From: Moritella dasanensis ArB 0140
GTDB taxonomy: Bacteria > Pseudomonadota > Gammaproteobacteria > Enterobacterales > Moritellaceae
DNA length: 64,000 nt
NCBI RefSeq assembly: GCF_000276805.1
Contig: NZ_AKXQ01000007.1
Span: forward strand, 124,001 to 188,000
Direction of reading: 5' to 3'
The position numbers and the translations under genes are program-made. Under the pieces are notes generated by a model. It was not told the DNA's origin. It saw nothing but the letters and a program-made list of their open reading frames with translations, and did not search any database. Below are positions 43,513-54,024 of the stretch, piece after piece; the first letter of the stretch is position 1, and each line of letters begins with the position of its first letter.

Positions 43513-44685
43513 TTAACCCGCAGGATAAAACGCACCTAGAATCGCTGTACGACTAGCCCCTGTGACTGCCGGTAGATTACCCGGCTGCTTATGCATATGT
43601 TGTTTGGCTAGCCAAGCGAACGCAATGGCTTCCACCCAATCGGGATCAATACCAATCTCGGCTGTCGTCATTACTGGACTATGCGGTAAGAGCTGGGCTA
43701 AATCCGCCATCAGTAATGGATTCGCAGCGCCGCCACCACAAATATAGACTTCAGTATTTTTATCAAGAGTATTACCGTTATTAAGCGTACTGGCTTTCTG
43801 CAATTTAGTCACTTCATTCGCAATAGATACCGCTGTGAAGCGGGTTAATGTGCGCTGTACGTTGGCATCTGAATATATTTGACGCGTATTATCTACATCG
43901 CTATCTAAATAAGACTGCAACCAGGCTAAGTTAAATAATTCTCGGCCAGTGCTTTTAGGCGGGAGCAGCGCAAAATAGGGGTGCTGTAATAATAAGCTTA
44001 ATAAAGGCTGGATAATAACGCCGGACTTCGCCCATTGCCCATTTTCGTCATAGCCTTTTGTACTTTTGTTTTTTGTCGTAAACCAAGTATCAAGTAGGGT
44101 ATTACCGGGGCCGGTATCATAGCCAATAACAGGTTTATCTTGTTCTAAGCTGGGTAAGTAAGTGATGTTGGCCAAACCGCCAATGTTAATAATTGCGCGA
44201 TTGAGTGTTGGGTGTTGAAACACGGCTTGATGGAACGCGGGGACTAAAGGTGCACCTTGACCACCAAGCGCCATATCTTTGCGTCTAAAGTCTGCAACGG
44301 TATCAATGTTGGTTAACGCAGCAAGGATATTAGCATCACCAATTTGTAAGGTGAAACCGTGCTCGGGATGATGACGTATGGTTTGGCCGTGAGAACCAAT
44401 GGCTGTTACATCACTGGCTGTATAAGGTGTTTTAGCCAGTAACTGCTGACAAGCAAGTGCAAAGGCTTGAGCAAGCGGTTGCTCCAGGGTTGCAAGCGCG
44501 GTTATCTCATCATTGTGTGGGCGACATAATTGATGCAGTTTCGCGGTCAGTGTCGTTGGCATTGGCTGTAAATGCTGAGCCAGCAACTGACACTTGCCAT
44601 CTTCAAATGCGACCAACGCCGCATCAATACCGTCAATACTGGTGCCAGACATCAGGCCGATATATAACTCACGTTTGTTTCGCAT
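43513..44685 (-). CDS. anmK: Anhydro-N-acetylmuramic acid kinase
   Basis: It recycles cell-wall sugar, converting anhydro-MurNAc to MurNAc 6-phosphate. At 390 residues it has the family start YIGLMSGTSIDGIDAALV, then AIGSHGQTIRHHP, VADFRRKDMALGGQGAPLVP, RAIINIGGLANITYLP, IGYDTGPGNTLLD and ICGGGAANPLLM. Start follows AGGA by 7 nt. It lies 27 bp after the M23 peptidase gene on the same strand, a pairing that makes sense for peptidoglycan turnover. Confidence 0.97.
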   Translation of the reverse strand: MRNKRELYIGLMSGTSIDGIDAALVAFEDGKCQLLAQHLQPMPTTLTAKLHQLCRPHNDEITALATLEQPLAQAFALACQQLLAKTPYTASDVTAIGSHGQTIRHHPEHGFTLQIGDANILAALTNIDTVADFRRKDMALGGQGAPLVPAFHQAVFQHPTLNRAIINIGGLANITYLPSLEQDKPVIGYDTGPGNTLLDTWFTTKNKSTKGYDENGQWAKSGVIIQPLLSLLLQHPYFALLPPKSTGRELFNLAWLQSYLDSDVDNTRQIYSDANVQRTLTRFTAVSIANEVTKLQKASTLNNGNTLDKNTEVYICGGGAANPLLMADLAQLLPHSPVMTTAEIGIDPDWVEAIAFAWLAKQHMHKQPGNLPAVTGASRTAILGAFYPAG

Positions 44686-44712
44686 TGTCGCTTCCTACAC
44701 CTGTTGTGTATT

Positions 44713-46011
44713 TTATAGCTCGATTGAGCTGTATAATTTCGCGTTGTTTTCCAGCTGCTCAATGATACCTTTTGCTTTCGAGACAAACTTGGTTTTCTCA
44801 TTACCACGTAATGAATCTGCTTTTGGTAGTGACACTGTTTTCGGATTTTTGTGCTTACCATTAACCAAGAATTCATAGTGTAAATGGGCACCGGTAACAC
44901 GGCCTGTCGCACCAACCGTACCAATCTTCTGATTCTGCTTAACACGTTGTCCTTGTTTGACACTACGCTTATTCATGTGCAGATATTTAGTGACAATATT
45001 GGTGTTATGTTTAATAAAGACGTAATTACCGTTAAAGCGATTATAAGCTGATGCAATGACTTTACCGTCACCCGCTGAGACAATCGGCGTACCGGTTTTT
45101 GCGGCATAATCAATGCCATTATGGGCACGCACTTTACCGGTAACGGGATGGCGGCGATTACGATTAAAGCTCGAACTGATATATTTAAAGTTGACGGGCG
45201 CACGTAAGAAGGCTTTACGCATCGAGCGTCCTGACGGCGTATAATAACTGCCATCACTATTGCGGACGGCTTGGAACTTATCACCCTGGTTAATAAATTC
45301 GGCGGCTAAAATATGTCCCGTAGAAACAAAGTCACCATCAATAAATTGCTCTTCATAAATGACGGCAAAACTGTCGCCTGCACGAATGTCCAAAGCGAAA
45401 TCGATATCCCAACCAAATATTGTGGCTAAGTTCATGATTTGTTTTGCGGGCATACCGGCTTTTGCCCCAGCATTCCAGAAGTTACTGGTGATATCCGCGC
45501 GGGCAAATTGCTCGCGTACTTCAACCTTATTTTTAACGGTCTTGGTATCGTAACCATCACTGGTCTTATTGATATATAAAGATTCTGTTGCGCTATAAGG
45601 GTAAAAAAGCGCGATAAACTGGCCTGCATCATTGGTGGTGATGGTTAGTTTTTGTCCAGGATAAATACTGCGTAAGCGTTTTGCTGAGGATAATCGGTCT
45701 ATTTCATAGATGGTTTTGGCTGATAAATGCCCACGTTTACCGATTAATGACAAGTTATCGCCAGATCTAACGATGATCTCTTCACTGGTTAATAGGGTTT
45801 TAACGGGCTTGTTTGCCGTCGAGACGATCGTCGGTAATTTTAAACTGTAACGATCACCAACCTGATAAATATAGAACGCTTCAGCATCTGAAGATTGCGG
45901 TGCGCTGGTGGATACAGGGAGAAACAGCAAGGTAAGGATCAAACCCAAGATAATGACAATGAAGGTTCGGTGCTGTTTTGGTAATTGCTTAAAACGGTTA
46001 CCGAATGACAT
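44713..46011 (-). CDS. mepM: Murein endopeptidase, M23 family (MepM/YebA-like)
   Basis: A zinc peptidase that cleaves peptidoglycan cross-links to let the wall grow. The 432 residues have one N-terminal membrane anchor (TFIVIILGLILTLLFLPVS), an OapA/LysM-like region (IIVRSGDNLSLIGKRGHLS, about residues 75-130) and a C-terminal LytM domain. The zinc ligands are in HNGIDYAAKTGTP and GAHLHYEF, with KYLHMNKRSVKQGQRV between. It is divergent from tyrS and followed by anmK. MepM is the closest name; another M23 family member cannot be excluded. Confidence 0.92.
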   Translation of the reverse strand: MSFGNRFKQLPKQHRTFIVIILGLILTLLFLPVSTSAPQSSDAEAFYIYQVGDRYSLKLPTIVSTANKPVKTLLTSEEIIVRSGDNLSLIGKRGHLSAKTIYEIDRLSSAKRLRSIYPGQKLTITTNDAGQFIALFYPYSATESLYINKTSDGYDTKTVKNKVEVREQFARADITSNFWNAGAKAGMPAKQIMNLATIFGWDIDFALDIRAGDSFAVIYEEQFIDGDFVSTGHILAAEFINQGDKFQAVRNSDGSYYTPSGRSMRKAFLRAPVNFKYISSSFNRNRRHPVTGKVRAHNGIDYAAKTGTPIVSAGDGKVIASAYNRFNGNYVFIKHNTNIVTKYLHMNKRSVKQGQRVKQNQKIGTVGATGRVTGAHLHYEFLVNGKHKNPKTVSLPKADSLRGNEKTKFVSKAKGIIEQLENNAKLYSSIEL

Positions 46012-46193
46012 AAGAACGCACTACCTTGTGAGAATATAAAAATAAGTCACATATTCTAACAAATCTTAAGGCCTGTGCAAAAAAAATTATCAGTAAATTA
46101 ACGCTATTGCCGACTGGCAACGGTTTTCAATTGTAACGCTATCCAGTACTATAGAGTCATTATATTTAGGTAATAAGTGTGGAGCTTAACATT

Positions 46194-47390
46194 ATGACGC
46201 AAATCAATGATGCGTTACGCGAAATTAAACGTGGAACAGAAGAAATCCTAGTTGAAGAAGAGCTAGTTGCAAAACTGAAAGAAGGTCGTCCGCTAAGAAT
46301 TAAATTAGGTGCTGATCCAACAGGTGCTGACCTGCATTTAGGCCATACTGTTATCTTAAACAAGTTACGTCAATTCCAAGATCTTGGTCATGAAGTTATC
46401 TTCTTGATTGGCGATTTCACTGCTACTGTTGGTGATCCGTCGGGTAAAAACTCAACACGTCCACCACTGACGCGTGAAGATGTTCTGGTTAATGCGAAAA
46501 CATATACTGACCAAGTATTTAAGATCCTAGATAAAGAAAAAACCCGTATTGAGTTTAACTCAACGTGGTTAAACGAATTGGGTGCTGCGGGCATGATCCG
46601 TTTAGCGTCGCAACAAACCGTTGCACGTATGCTAGAACGTGATGACTTCAAGAAACGCTATGCGTCTAATCAAGGTATCGCGATCCACGAATTCATGTAT
46701 CCGTTACTACAAGGCTATGATTCAGTTGCCCTAAAATCTGATGTTGAACTTGGCGGTACGGATCAGAAATTCAACCTATTAATGGGTCGTGAACTGCAAA
46801 AAGCGGAAGGTCAGAAGCCACAAACTGTGATCATGATGCCACTGCTTGTTGGTCTAGACGGCGTTAAAAAAATGTCTAAGTCATCGAACAACTACATCGG
46901 AGTGACTGATTCGCCGAATGACATGTTCGGTAAGATTATGTCTATCACTGATGATTTGATGTGGAACTACTTTGAATTACTATCATTCCGCCCATTAGCT
47001 GAAATTGAACAGTTCAAAGCCGATATCGCGGCAGATGCTGTTAATCCGCGTGATATCAAAATCTCATTAGCAAAAGAAATCATTGCGCGATTCCATGATG
47101 AAGCTGCAGCAGAAAGTGCTCATAATGATTTCACTCAGCGTTTTTCTAAAAATGCCATCCCAGATGAAATGCCAGAATTTGATTTTGCAGTAAGTGATGC
47201 ATTGGCTATCGCTAACTTGCTAAAAGAAGCTGGTCTAGTATCAGGTACGTCAGAAGCGATGCGCATGATTAAGCAAGGCGCTGTTAAGATTGATGGCGAG
47301 AAAGTAGAAGACACACGTTTTGTGCCTGCTGCTGGTACTGCTGTATACCAAGTCGGTAAACGTAAGTTTGCGCGCATTACCCTTGGCTAA
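46194..47390 (+). CDS. tyrS: Tyrosyl-tRNA synthetase
   Basis: It charges tRNA-Tyr. Start 46194 lies 9 nt after GGAG; the listed GTG at 46179 overlaps that site. The 398 residues show the class I HIGH-type motif [56 protein letters not shown] and KMSKS ([13 protein letters not shown]). A C-terminal S4-like RNA-binding domain ends the protein ([17 protein letters not shown]). This is the TyrZ-like subtype with the shorter catalytic part. A terminator follows directly. Confidence 0.97.
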   Translation: MTQINDALREIKRGTEEILVEEELVAKLKEGRPLRIKLGADPTGADLHLGHTVILNKLRQFQDLGHEVIFLIGDFTATVGDPSGKNSTRPPLTREDVLVNAKTYTDQVFKILDKEKTRIEFNSTWLNELGAAGMIRLASQQTVARMLERDDFKKRYASNQGIAIHEFMYPLLQGYDSVALKSDVELGGTDQKFNLLMGRELQKAEGQKPQTVIMMPLLVGLDGVKKMSKSSNNYIGVTDSPNDMFGKIMSITDDLMWNYFELLSFRPLAEIEQFKADIAADAVNPRDIKISLAKEIIARFHDEAAAESAHNDFTQRFSKNAIPDEMPEFDFAVSDALAIANLLKEAGLVSGTSEAMRMIKQGAVKIDGEKVEDTRFVPAAGTAVYQVGKRKFARITLG

Positions 47391-47405
47391 TCGCGACTAA
47401 AAAAT

Positions 47406-47441
47406 AAAGCCCGTTATGATGTCTGTCATAACGGGCTTTTT
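47406..47441. terminator. Terminator after tyrS
   Basis: AAAGCCCGTTATGA (47406-47419) pairs with TCATAACGGGCTTT (47426-47439) over a 6-nt loop, with a T-run. It probably works for the convergent channel gene as well. Confidence 0.92.
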
Positions 47442-47467
47442 CATTTTAGGCTGGTGAATAGCGTCGT

Positions 47468-48100
47468 TTAAGAACGATGATGCTTTAAAATAAAGATAGG
47501 TAATCTTAAATGCCAATGTACAGCGGCCATTCGGAGTGTAAACACCCCTGTCATGGCGAGTAACATAGCGAAACCTTCACCGATACCAATGAATAGTGAA
47601 CCAGTGTAAACCACCCCTCCTAGAACAGAAGCTGTCGCGTAGATGTCTTTTTGTAATACCATCGGCACGCGACTCGCTAATAGGTCACGGATGATACCGC
47701 CTGCGACACCCGTGATCACACCCATGACCACGGCTGTCATTCCCGGCGCGCCATAAGCTAAGGCTTTTTGCGTGCCTATTACGGTGAATAAGGCTAAACC
47801 TGCTGCATCGGCAAGGGGCAGTAATATCGGTGGCATACGATGATTACGGTTAGCAAACAAAATGGTGAACAAAGACGTCAGAATAATAACGCTGAGATAA
47901 ACGGGGTCGTGAACCCAGAATGCGGGGCCTACATCTAAAATAGCATCACGTATTGTGCCACCGCCAATCGCGGTAACCGCTGCTAATACGGTTGCACCAA
48001 ATGGATCCATGCGCATCTGCCCTGCGACTTGTACGCCTGAAATCGCAAAAACGGCAGTACCCGCTAAATCGAGTAAATAAATAATATCCATGTTCATCAT
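47468..48100 (-). CDS. TRIC-type cation channel family protein (UPF0126, YicG/YadS-like)
   Basis: A 210-residue inner-membrane protein with about seven spans, formed by two repeats. Each repeat ends in the family motif, [10 protein letters not shown] near residue 46 and GGIIRDLLA near 132. Bacterial members are trimeric cation channels related to animal TRIC; other physiological roles are unclear. The start is [23 protein letters not shown] 48100 or 48091 are both possible, and neither has a close ribosome site. Convergent with tyrS. Confidence 0.88.
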   Translation of the reverse strand: MMNMDIIYLLDLAGTAVFAISGVQVAGQMRMDPFGATVLAAVTAIGGGTIRDAILDVGPAFWVHDPVYLSVIILTSLFTILFANRNHRMPPILLPLADAAGLALFTVIGTQKALAYGAPGMTAVVMGVITGVAGGIIRDLLASRVPMVLQKDIYATASVLGGVVYTGSLFIGIGEGFAMLLAMTGVFTLRMAAVHWHLRLPIFILKHHRS

Positions 48101-48342
48101 CAGTAAACTTATTAATCCTTTCTACATACCCAAACTACCTCAGGTATATCTATCCATATAAAGAAGTGCAGAGTATACGGAAAGAGAAAATGATTTCTTT
48201 TAGCTATATCGAAGTTTTAACAAATAAAGTTGCAGAATATAAATAAAATTTGAATTATTAACGAGGTAATAGCGAGTGTAAACAATATTATCTTTCAGAT
48301 GAGATTAGCGGGGAAGTGAGTGAAAGATAGGGTTTTTAGGCA

Positions 48343-48442
48343 TAAAAAAAACAGCATAGAGAAGTTTTCGATTATTTATAAATACTTATATATAAAATAT
48401 AAACAAATAGTATAAAACAAGAAACTTTTCCATGCTGTTTTC
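48343..48442 (-). terminator. Long terminator hairpin of the 27-codon ORF
   Basis: The arms GAAAACAGCATGGAAAAGTT (minus, from 48442) and its near complement at 48344-48370 pair over about 55 nt of AT-rich loop, and the minus strand ends in eight T. The stem has a few mismatches. Confidence 0.7.
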
Positions 48443-48454
48443 GGAATTTTAAAA

Positions 48455-48538
48455 CTATAGGCTAGCGATTGATGGTAAAACACCACTTGTGATAGCTAAA
48501 GTTGTTAAAACAGTAAAAACGGCTACAAATTCTTTCAT
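48455..48538 (-). CDS. Probable 27-residue hydrophobic small protein
   Basis: ATG 48538 lies 7 nt after AAGGA, an excellent ribosome site. The peptide is MKEFVAVFTVLTTLAITSGV followed by LPSIASL: two charged residues, then one hydrophobic stretch long enough to span or enter a membrane. The stop TAG is 13 nt before a long terminator hairpin with a U-run, so ORF and terminator form a compact unit of about 200 nt. No other gene is on either strand here. I do not recognise a family. Candidates are a small membrane protein, a type I toxin-like peptide, or a leader peptide. Confidence 0.6.
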   Translation of the reverse strand: MKEFVAVFTVLTTLAITSGVLPSIASL

Positions 48539-49011
48539 GATAATGTCCTTCGGTTGATTGATTGAATACATTATGCACATATTTCACTCGATTGGCTAGC
48601 TTTTTATAAGAAAAGTGTAACTTTTGATGGTTTGGATGCACGTGCGAGCTGAAGTGCCGATTAGTGTGTATATTTCTATTTTTGTCTGTCTGTTGTCTGG
48701 TTGCGGGGCAGATTATTGTTGTTCGCGGTTATAAAATGTAGGTAAATGTGTGGTTTTAGCCGTCACGTTCGACACTTTGCATGTGTTGGGTGAAATGAGG
48801 TTAACTTCGTCAGCTAATTCGAATTTTAAGGCGAATGGGCAATGCACAAATATAGGTCTCAATAATAAGATTAAATGGGTTTAATGGTTTGAATAGGGTG
48901 AAGTGTCGTCATATTCGTATTACAATAGAGACATTATGATTGTAAACATTATCAGCACTGGATGTTCAGTAATGCCATGATAATGAATTGATTAAAAGGT
49001 TATGAAGCATT
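48539..49011. other. Intergenic region between the small peptide and greA
   Basis: AT-rich DNA that must hold the divergent promoters of the small peptide (minus) and greA (plus). A weak inverted pair ATTATCA/TGATAAT occurs about 60-30 bp before greA. I see no other gene. Confidence 0.5.
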
Positions 49012-49491
49012 ATGAGTAATATTATCCCGATGACTGCACGTGGTGCAGCTAATTTACGTATAGAATTAGATCAGCTTAAAACGGTTCGTCGACCTGAAAT
49101 TGTGAAGTCAATTGCAGACGCGCGTGAGCACGGTGATTTAAAAGAAAATGCCGAATACCATGCTGCACGTGAAGAGCAAGGTTTCTGTGAAGGCCGTATT
49201 CAAGATATCGAAGGTAAATTGTCTAATTGCCAGATTATTGATGTGACAAAAATCGCAAATAACGGTCGTGTTATTTTTGGTTCTACAGTCGGACTTTATA
49301 ATACAGAGACAGAAGAAGAGATCACTTATAATCTTGTTGGTGATGATGAAGCTAATATTAAAGAAAATCGTATTTCAATTAATTCGCCAATCGCACGTGG
49401 CTTAGTGGGTAAAAGCGTAGATGATGTGGCGTTGGTGAAGACACCGGGCGGCGCGATTGAATTTGAAATTGTATCGGTAGAATATATCTAA
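49012..49491 (+). CDS. greA: Transcription elongation factor GreA
   Basis: GreA enters the RNA polymerase channel and stimulates cleavage of backtracked RNA. The 159 residues have the N-terminal coiled coil with the acidic tip ([20 protein letters not shown], then [12 protein letters not shown]) and the C-terminal FKBP-like domain ([31 protein letters not shown]). A few bases before the ATG read AAAAGG. Convergent with yhbY, with a palindrome-rich stretch between them. Confidence 0.97.
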   Translation: MSNIIPMTARGAANLRIELDQLKTVRRPEIVKSIADAREHGDLKENAEYHAAREEQGFCEGRIQDIEGKLSNCQIIDVTKIANNGRVIFGSTVGLYNTETEEEITYNLVGDDEANIKENRISINSPIARGLVGKSVDDVALVKTPGGAIEFEIVSVEYI

Positions 49492-49540
49492 CTATCGACA
49501 CACTGGGCAAAGATGCAGACACGAATTTATGTGTACTGCG

Positions 49541-49589
49541 ACCCAGCGTTAACGCTGGGTATAGTCGAGCTGGGATTCCTTGCCCAGCT
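49541..49589. repeat. REP-like palindromes between greA and yhbY
   Basis: ACCCAGCGTTAACGCTGGGT (49541-49560) is a perfect 20-bp palindrome. Just after it, AGCTGGG (49568-49574) and CCCAGCT (49583-49589) form a second stem. Both share CCAGC/GCTGG arms, so they can also pair with each other. There is no T-run; they may end both convergent transcripts through structure, or be a REP-type element. Confidence 0.65.
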
Positions 49590-49606
49590 GGATACTCACA
49601 AAGCTA

Positions 49607-49903
49607 TTATTTCTTTGGCAGTATGATTTTCTTTTCATCACTTGTACGGTAAATAACCAGTGTGTGGCCAATACTTAGTACTTTTTCTGCGTTAGCTTCT
49701 TTAACGATAGTATCCATTACTAATGCTTTTTGGTCACGGTCTTCAGACGCAACTTTAATTTTGATTAGTTCATGATGTGCAAGCGCTAGTTCAATTTCAG
49801 CCATAACACCTTCTGTTAAGCCGTGTTGGCCTAGTAAGATGACAGGTTTTAATGAATGTGCTAAACCTTTTAGGTGTTGCTTTTGTTTGTTGCTTAATGC
49901 CAT
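49607..49903 (-). CDS. yhbY: Ribosome assembly RNA-binding protein YhbY (CRM domain)
   Basis: A one-domain CRM protein associated with pre-50S particles. At 98 residues it begins ALSNKQKQHLKGLAHSLKPV, followed by the conserved GQHGLTEGVMAEIELALAHHELIKIKV region (GQHGLTEGV and ELALAHHELIKI), and ends KKIILPKK. Convergent with greA and divergent from rlmE, as in E. coli. Confidence 0.95.
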   Translation of the reverse strand: MALSNKQKQHLKGLAHSLKPVILLGQHGLTEGVMAEIELALAHHELIKIKVASEDRDQKALVMDTIVKEANAEKVLSIGHTLVIYRTSDEKKIILPKK

Positions 49904-50017
49904 ATTTTAAATTTCTTATTACTTAGGGTTGAAAAAGAGTAATTTTAGCTTCATCTTCATCTTAATACCATGCCATTATGGTAATGGTTTAAAAAAATAT
50001 TATAAACAGGCTTTCAG

Positions 50018-50662
50018 ATGACCCCGACACCGAAGAAAAAAAGTACCCAAAAGGGCAGTTCTAAGAATTGGCTTAACGAGCATCACAACGATAAATATGT
50101 TAAAGATGCGAAGAAACAAGGGTTGCGTTCACGTGCAACTTTTAAGCTTGAAGAGATCCAAGCAAGAGATAAATTATTAAAACCGGGTATGAATATTGTT
50201 GACCTTGGTGCTGCTCCTGGTGGCTGGTCACAATTTGCTGTTAAGCACCTAGGTGATAGAGGTCGTGTTATTGCTTGTGATATTTTACCGATGGATCCAA
50301 TTGCAGGCGTTGAATTCTTGCAAGGTGACTTCAGAGATGAAAAAGTACTGTCGGCATTACTGGCTAAAGTAGGTGATGGCCAGATTGATGTTGTTATCTC
50401 TGATATGGCACCGAACATGAGTGGTAATATTGGTGTTGATCAACCAGCAGCAATGTATTTGGTAGAACTAGCACTGGAAATGTGTCGCGAAGTACTTAAA
50501 CCAAATGGTAGTTTTGCGGTCAAAGTATTTCAAGGCGAAGGGTTTGAGCAATTCATGAAAGATGTACGTGGTATGTTTAATGTGGTCAAAACCAGAAAAC
50601 CGGATTCGTCACGTGCTCGTTCACGCGAAGTCTTCATCGTTGCAACAGGTTACAAAGGTTAA
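50018..50662 (+). CDS. rlmE: 23S rRNA 2'-O-methyltransferase RlmE
   Basis: It methylates U2552 of 23S rRNA in the assembled 50S subunit; it is also called FtsJ or RrmJ and is heat-inducible in E. coli. The 214 residues (E. coli 209) contain [20 protein letters not shown], the SAM site [22 protein letters not shown] and the catalytic Lys in [36 protein letters not shown] closes the protein. It is next to ftsH, which lies 288 bp downstream. Confidence 0.97.
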   Translation: MTPTPKKKSTQKGSSKNWLNEHHNDKYVKDAKKQGLRSRATFKLEEIQARDKLLKPGMNIVDLGAAPGGWSQFAVKHLGDRGRVIACDILPMDPIAGVEFLQGDFRDEKVLSALLAKVGDGQIDVVISDMAPNMSGNIGVDQPAAMYLVELALEMCREVLKPNGSFAVKVFQGEGFEQFMKDVRGMFNVVKTRKPDSSRARSREVFIVATGYKG

Positions 50663-50950
50663 ATTTTTGTGGCTGGCGATAAAGAATAATATGACTACTG
50701 TTATTAAAGGATAAACCAGAGATTTGGCATCAATAAGCATTTAATTATGTTAATAAATCGTCAAGTCTTGATATATTTAATTAGACAGTAGAGAATATCA
50801 AAAGTGTTCTGCAACCTTGCATTTTAATTGTAGGGGTCACAGGATTTGAAATTTAAAATGTAAGTTGTTGTTAAACTGTCTATATTTAGAATATATTGAG
50901 TGTTTCAACTGTTTTTTTTCAGGGAACTTAAGACCCGGAGAGGCTAGATT

Positions 50951-52912
50951 TTGAGTGATATGGCAAAAAATCTGATTTTATGGCTGGTTATTGCAGTCGT
51001 ACTAATGTCAGTATTTCAGAGTTTCGGACCAAATGATAATTCAAGTAATCAGTTAGATTACAGTTCATTTGTACAACAAGTTAGAAATAAACAGGTTAAC
51101 GAAGTTAAGATCAACGGACGTACAATCCGTGGTGTTAGCCAAGGTGGTCAGAAGTTTGTTACTTTCTTACCAGCACAAGACCCACAGCTGTTAAATGACT
51201 TGTTAAACAACAACGTTAAAGTATTTGGTGAGCCTGAAGCAGAAGAAAGTTTATTGACTTCTATTTTCATCTCTTGGTTCCCAATGCTATTACTGATCGG
51301 TGTTTGGGTGTTCTTTATGCGCCAAATGCAAGGTGGCGGCGGTAAAGGCGCTATGTCATTCGGTAAAAGTAAAGCACGTCTAATGAGTGAAGACCAAATC
51401 AAAACAACATTTGCTGACGTTGCTGGTTGTGACGAAGCAAAAGAAGAAGTTGCTGAATTGGTTGAGTACTTAAAAGACCCAAGTCGCTTCCAAAAACTGG
51501 GTGGTAAGATCCCAACTGGTATTTTATTAGTTGGTTCTCCAGGTACAGGTAAAACATTACTTGCGAAAGCGATTGCCGGTGAAGCAAAAGTACCATTTTT
51601 CACTATTTCAGGTTCTGATTTCGTTGAAATGTTCGTTGGTGTTGGTGCATCTCGAGTGCGTGACATGTTTGAACAAGCGAAGAAATCATCTCCATGTATC
51701 ATCTTCATTGATGAAATCGATGCGGTAGGTCGTAAGCGTGGTTCTGGTATGGGCGGTGGTCACGATGAACGTGAGCAAACGCTAAACCAAATGTTGGTTG
51801 AAATGGATGGCTTTGAAGGTAATGAAGGTGTGATTGTTATTGCTGCGACGAACCGTCCAGACGTACTTGATCCAGCATTATTACGTCCTGGTCGTTTTGA
51901 CCGTCAAGTAACTGTTGGTCTACCTGATATCCGTGGTCGTGAGCAGATCTTGAAAGTGCACATGCGTAAAGTACCAATCAGCGATGACGTTGAAACAGTA
52001 CTGATTGCACGTGGTACGCCAGGTTTCTCTGGTGCTGAACTTGCTAACCTAGTTAACGAAGCAGCACTATTTGCAGCACGTACCAATAAACGTACTGTAT
52101 CAATGGCTGAATTTGAAAAAGCCAAAGATAAAATCTTAATGGGTGCTGAACGTAAGAGCATGGTAATGAGCGAAGAAGAGAAAACGATGACAGCGTACCA
52201 CGAAGCTGGTCACGCAATCGTTGGTCGCTTAGTACCGGATCATGATCCTGTTTATAAAGTAAGTATTATTCCACGTGGCCGTGCGCTAGGTGTGACTATG
52301 TATTTACCATTGCAAGATCGTGTAAGTCATTCAAAACGTCATTTAGAAAGCATGATCTCAAGTCTTTACGGTGGTCGTATTGCTGAAGAAATTATCTTCG
52401 GTAAAGACTATGTTTCAACGGGCGCATCAAATGATATTGAACGTGCTACGGATATTTCGCGTAAAATGGTCACGCAATGGGGTCTATCTGAAAAATTAGG
52501 TCCAATGAAGTTTGCTGACGAACAAGGTGAAGTATTCCTTGGCGGCGGTGGCTCACAAGCTGCTAGCATGTCTGCTGATACGGCAAAATTGATTGATGAA
52601 GAAATTCGTTTCCTAGTTGATACTAACTATGCCCGTTCAAAACAGATCTTAACCGATAATATTGATATTTTGCATTCAATGAAAGATGCATTAATGAAAT
52701 ATGAAACGATTGATGCAAAACAACTTGATGACTTAATGGCGCGTGTTGAAGTTCGTGCTCCTGCAGATTGGGGCGAAAATTACGGTACGCTAGATAAAGA
52801 CGCATCTAAAGAGACAAAAATTGATATTGAGAAAAAATCAAATATCGATCTTGAGAAAAAAGATGTAAAAGAAAGTGATGAAAAAGACAGTGATAAAAAA
52901 GATACAGAATAA
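50951..52912 (+). CDS. ftsH: ATP-dependent zinc metalloprotease FtsH
   Basis: A membrane AAA+ protease that degrades membrane proteins, sigma-32 and LpxC. The 653 residues have two N-terminal spans ([37 protein letters not shown]), the AAA domain with Walker A GSPGTGKT and Walker [15 protein letters not shown] near [18 protein letters not shown], and the zinc site H417-EAGH. The Lys/Asp/Glu-rich C-terminal tail is long. TTG 50951 is preferred because GGAGAGG lies 7 nt upstream; ATG 50960 is too far from it. Confidence 0.97.
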   Translation: MSDMAKNLILWLVIAVVLMSVFQSFGPNDNSSNQLDYSSFVQQVRNKQVNEVKINGRTIRGVSQGGQKFVTFLPAQDPQLLNDLLNNNVKVFGEPEAEESLLTSIFISWFPMLLLIGVWVFFMRQMQGGGGKGAMSFGKSKARLMSEDQIKTTFADVAGCDEAKEEVAELVEYLKDPSRFQKLGGKIPTGILLVGSPGTGKTLLAKAIAGEAKVPFFTISGSDFVEMFVGVGASRVRDMFEQAKKSSPCIIFIDEIDAVGRKRGSGMGGGHDEREQTLNQMLVEMDGFEGNEGVIVIAATNRPDVLDPALLRPGRFDRQVTVGLPDIRGREQILKVHMRKVPISDDVETVLIARGTPGFSGAELANLVNEAALFAARTNKRTVSMAEFEKAKDKILMGAERKSMVMSEEEKTMTAYHEAGHAIVGRLVPDHDPVYKVSIIPRGRALGVTMYLPLQDRVSHSKRHLESMISSLYGGRIAEEIIFGKDYVSTGASNDIERATDISRKMVTQWGLSEKLGPMKFADEQGEVFLGGGGSQAASMSADTAKLIDEEIRFLVDTNYARSKQILTDNIDILHSMKDALMKYETIDAKQLDDLMARVEVRAPADWGENYGTLDKDASKETKIDIEKKSNIDLEKKDVKESDEKDSDKKDTE

Positions 52913-52962
52913 GCATTAGCTTAGTCAGTATTACTTTATAGCTATTATTTCATGATAGAATA

Positions 52963-52992
52963 AACCTCGAGTCTAACTCGGGGTTTTTTTTT
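52963..52992 (+). terminator. Terminator after ftsH
   Basis: AACCTCGAGT (52963-52972) pairs with ACTCGGGGTT (52976-52985) over a 3-nt loop with one wobble, followed by a T-run. It lies only 16 bp before folP, so termination may be partial. Confidence 0.85.
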
Positions 52993-53007
52993 AGGGATAA
53001 AACGATA

Positions 53008-53871
53008 ATGCAGTTAAACTTAACGGCTAATAGCAAGCGTGTTAAAACACTCGATCTGAGTCAACCAGTTGTCATGGGCATTCTCAATGTCACACCGGAC
53101 TCGTTTTCTGATGGTGGTCAATACCATGCGTTGGAGGCTGCTTTTAAACAGGCTGAAAAGATGGTCGCAGATGGTGCTAAGATCATTGATATTGGCGGTG
53201 AGTCAACACGTCCTGGTGCGAGCGTTGTTAGTTTAGAAGAAGAACTTGCTCGTGTTATTCCGATCATTAAACGCATAGCATTACAGCTTGATGTCGTCAT
53301 TTCTATCGATACCAGCAAAGCACAAGTGATGCGCGAAGCCGTTGCTGCAGGTGCTCATATTATTAATGATGTCAGAGCATTGCAGGAAGAGGGGGCATTA
53401 CAAGCCGCTGCTGAACTCGCAGTACCTGTGTGCATTATGCATATGCAAGGCCAACCAATTAACATGCAAGACTCACCGTCTTATCACGATGTTACGACAG
53501 AAGTGTTGGTGTTTTTACAGCAACGTATTGACGATTGTGTTAACGCTGGAATTCGACGTGAACATATTATTCTCGACCCCGGTTTTGGTTTTGGTAAGAC
53601 GTTAGAACAGAATTATCAATTATTGGCAGATACGGCCGTCTTTCACCAATTTGGTTTACCCGTACTGATTGGTGTTTCACGCAAGTCGATGATCGGTAAT
53701 TTATTACAGTGTGATGAATCACAGCGTTTAGCCGGTAGCCTAGCATGTGCGAGCGCTGCTGCAACGGATGGTGCGCAAATATTACGTGTCCACGATGTCA
53801 GAGAAACTGCTGATGTTTTAGCTGTCGTGGCACAGCTTGCTAAACACCGTAATAGTAAACGCGGTTCATAA
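53008..53871 (+). CDS. folP: Dihydropteroate synthase
   Basis: It joins p-aminobenzoate to dihydropterin pyrophosphate in folate synthesis and is the target of sulfonamides. The 287 residues show VMGILNVTPDSFSDGGQY, IDIGGESTRPGASVVSLEEE, HIINDVRALQ, CIMHMQGQP, LDPGFGFGKTLEQNYQLL and GVSRKSMIG, and the C-terminal IL/RVHDV. The pattern matches E. coli FolP (282 residues). It follows ftsH with a terminator between and precedes glmM, the same order as in E. coli. Confidence 0.98.
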   Translation: MQLNLTANSKRVKTLDLSQPVVMGILNVTPDSFSDGGQYHALEAAFKQAEKMVADGAKIIDIGGESTRPGASVVSLEEELARVIPIIKRIALQLDVVISIDTSKAQVMREAVAAGAHIINDVRALQEEGALQAAAELAVPVCIMHMQGQPINMQDSPSYHDVTTEVLVFLQQRIDDCVNAGIRREHIILDPGFGFGKTLEQNYQLLADTAVFHQFGLPVLIGVSRKSMIGNLLQCDESQRLAGSLACASAAATDGAQILRVHDVRETADVLAVVAQLAKHRNSKRGS

Positions 53872-54024
53872 AATAGGGTGTTAGCAAGCGTAATTCAGAT
53901 AATAGCAGTACATAAGTCAGATAAATTAATCAATAAATAAATAGACCGTCACTAACGGTGTACATTAAAAATAAACACGTTGAGTTGAATCTCGACGAAT
54001 AATAAAAGATATTAGGGATTAAAT

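Noticed and set aside
50663-50950. Sigma-32 promoter before ftsH
   Set aside because: A TTTGAAAT stretch is present but no CCCCAT-like -10 at the right distance.
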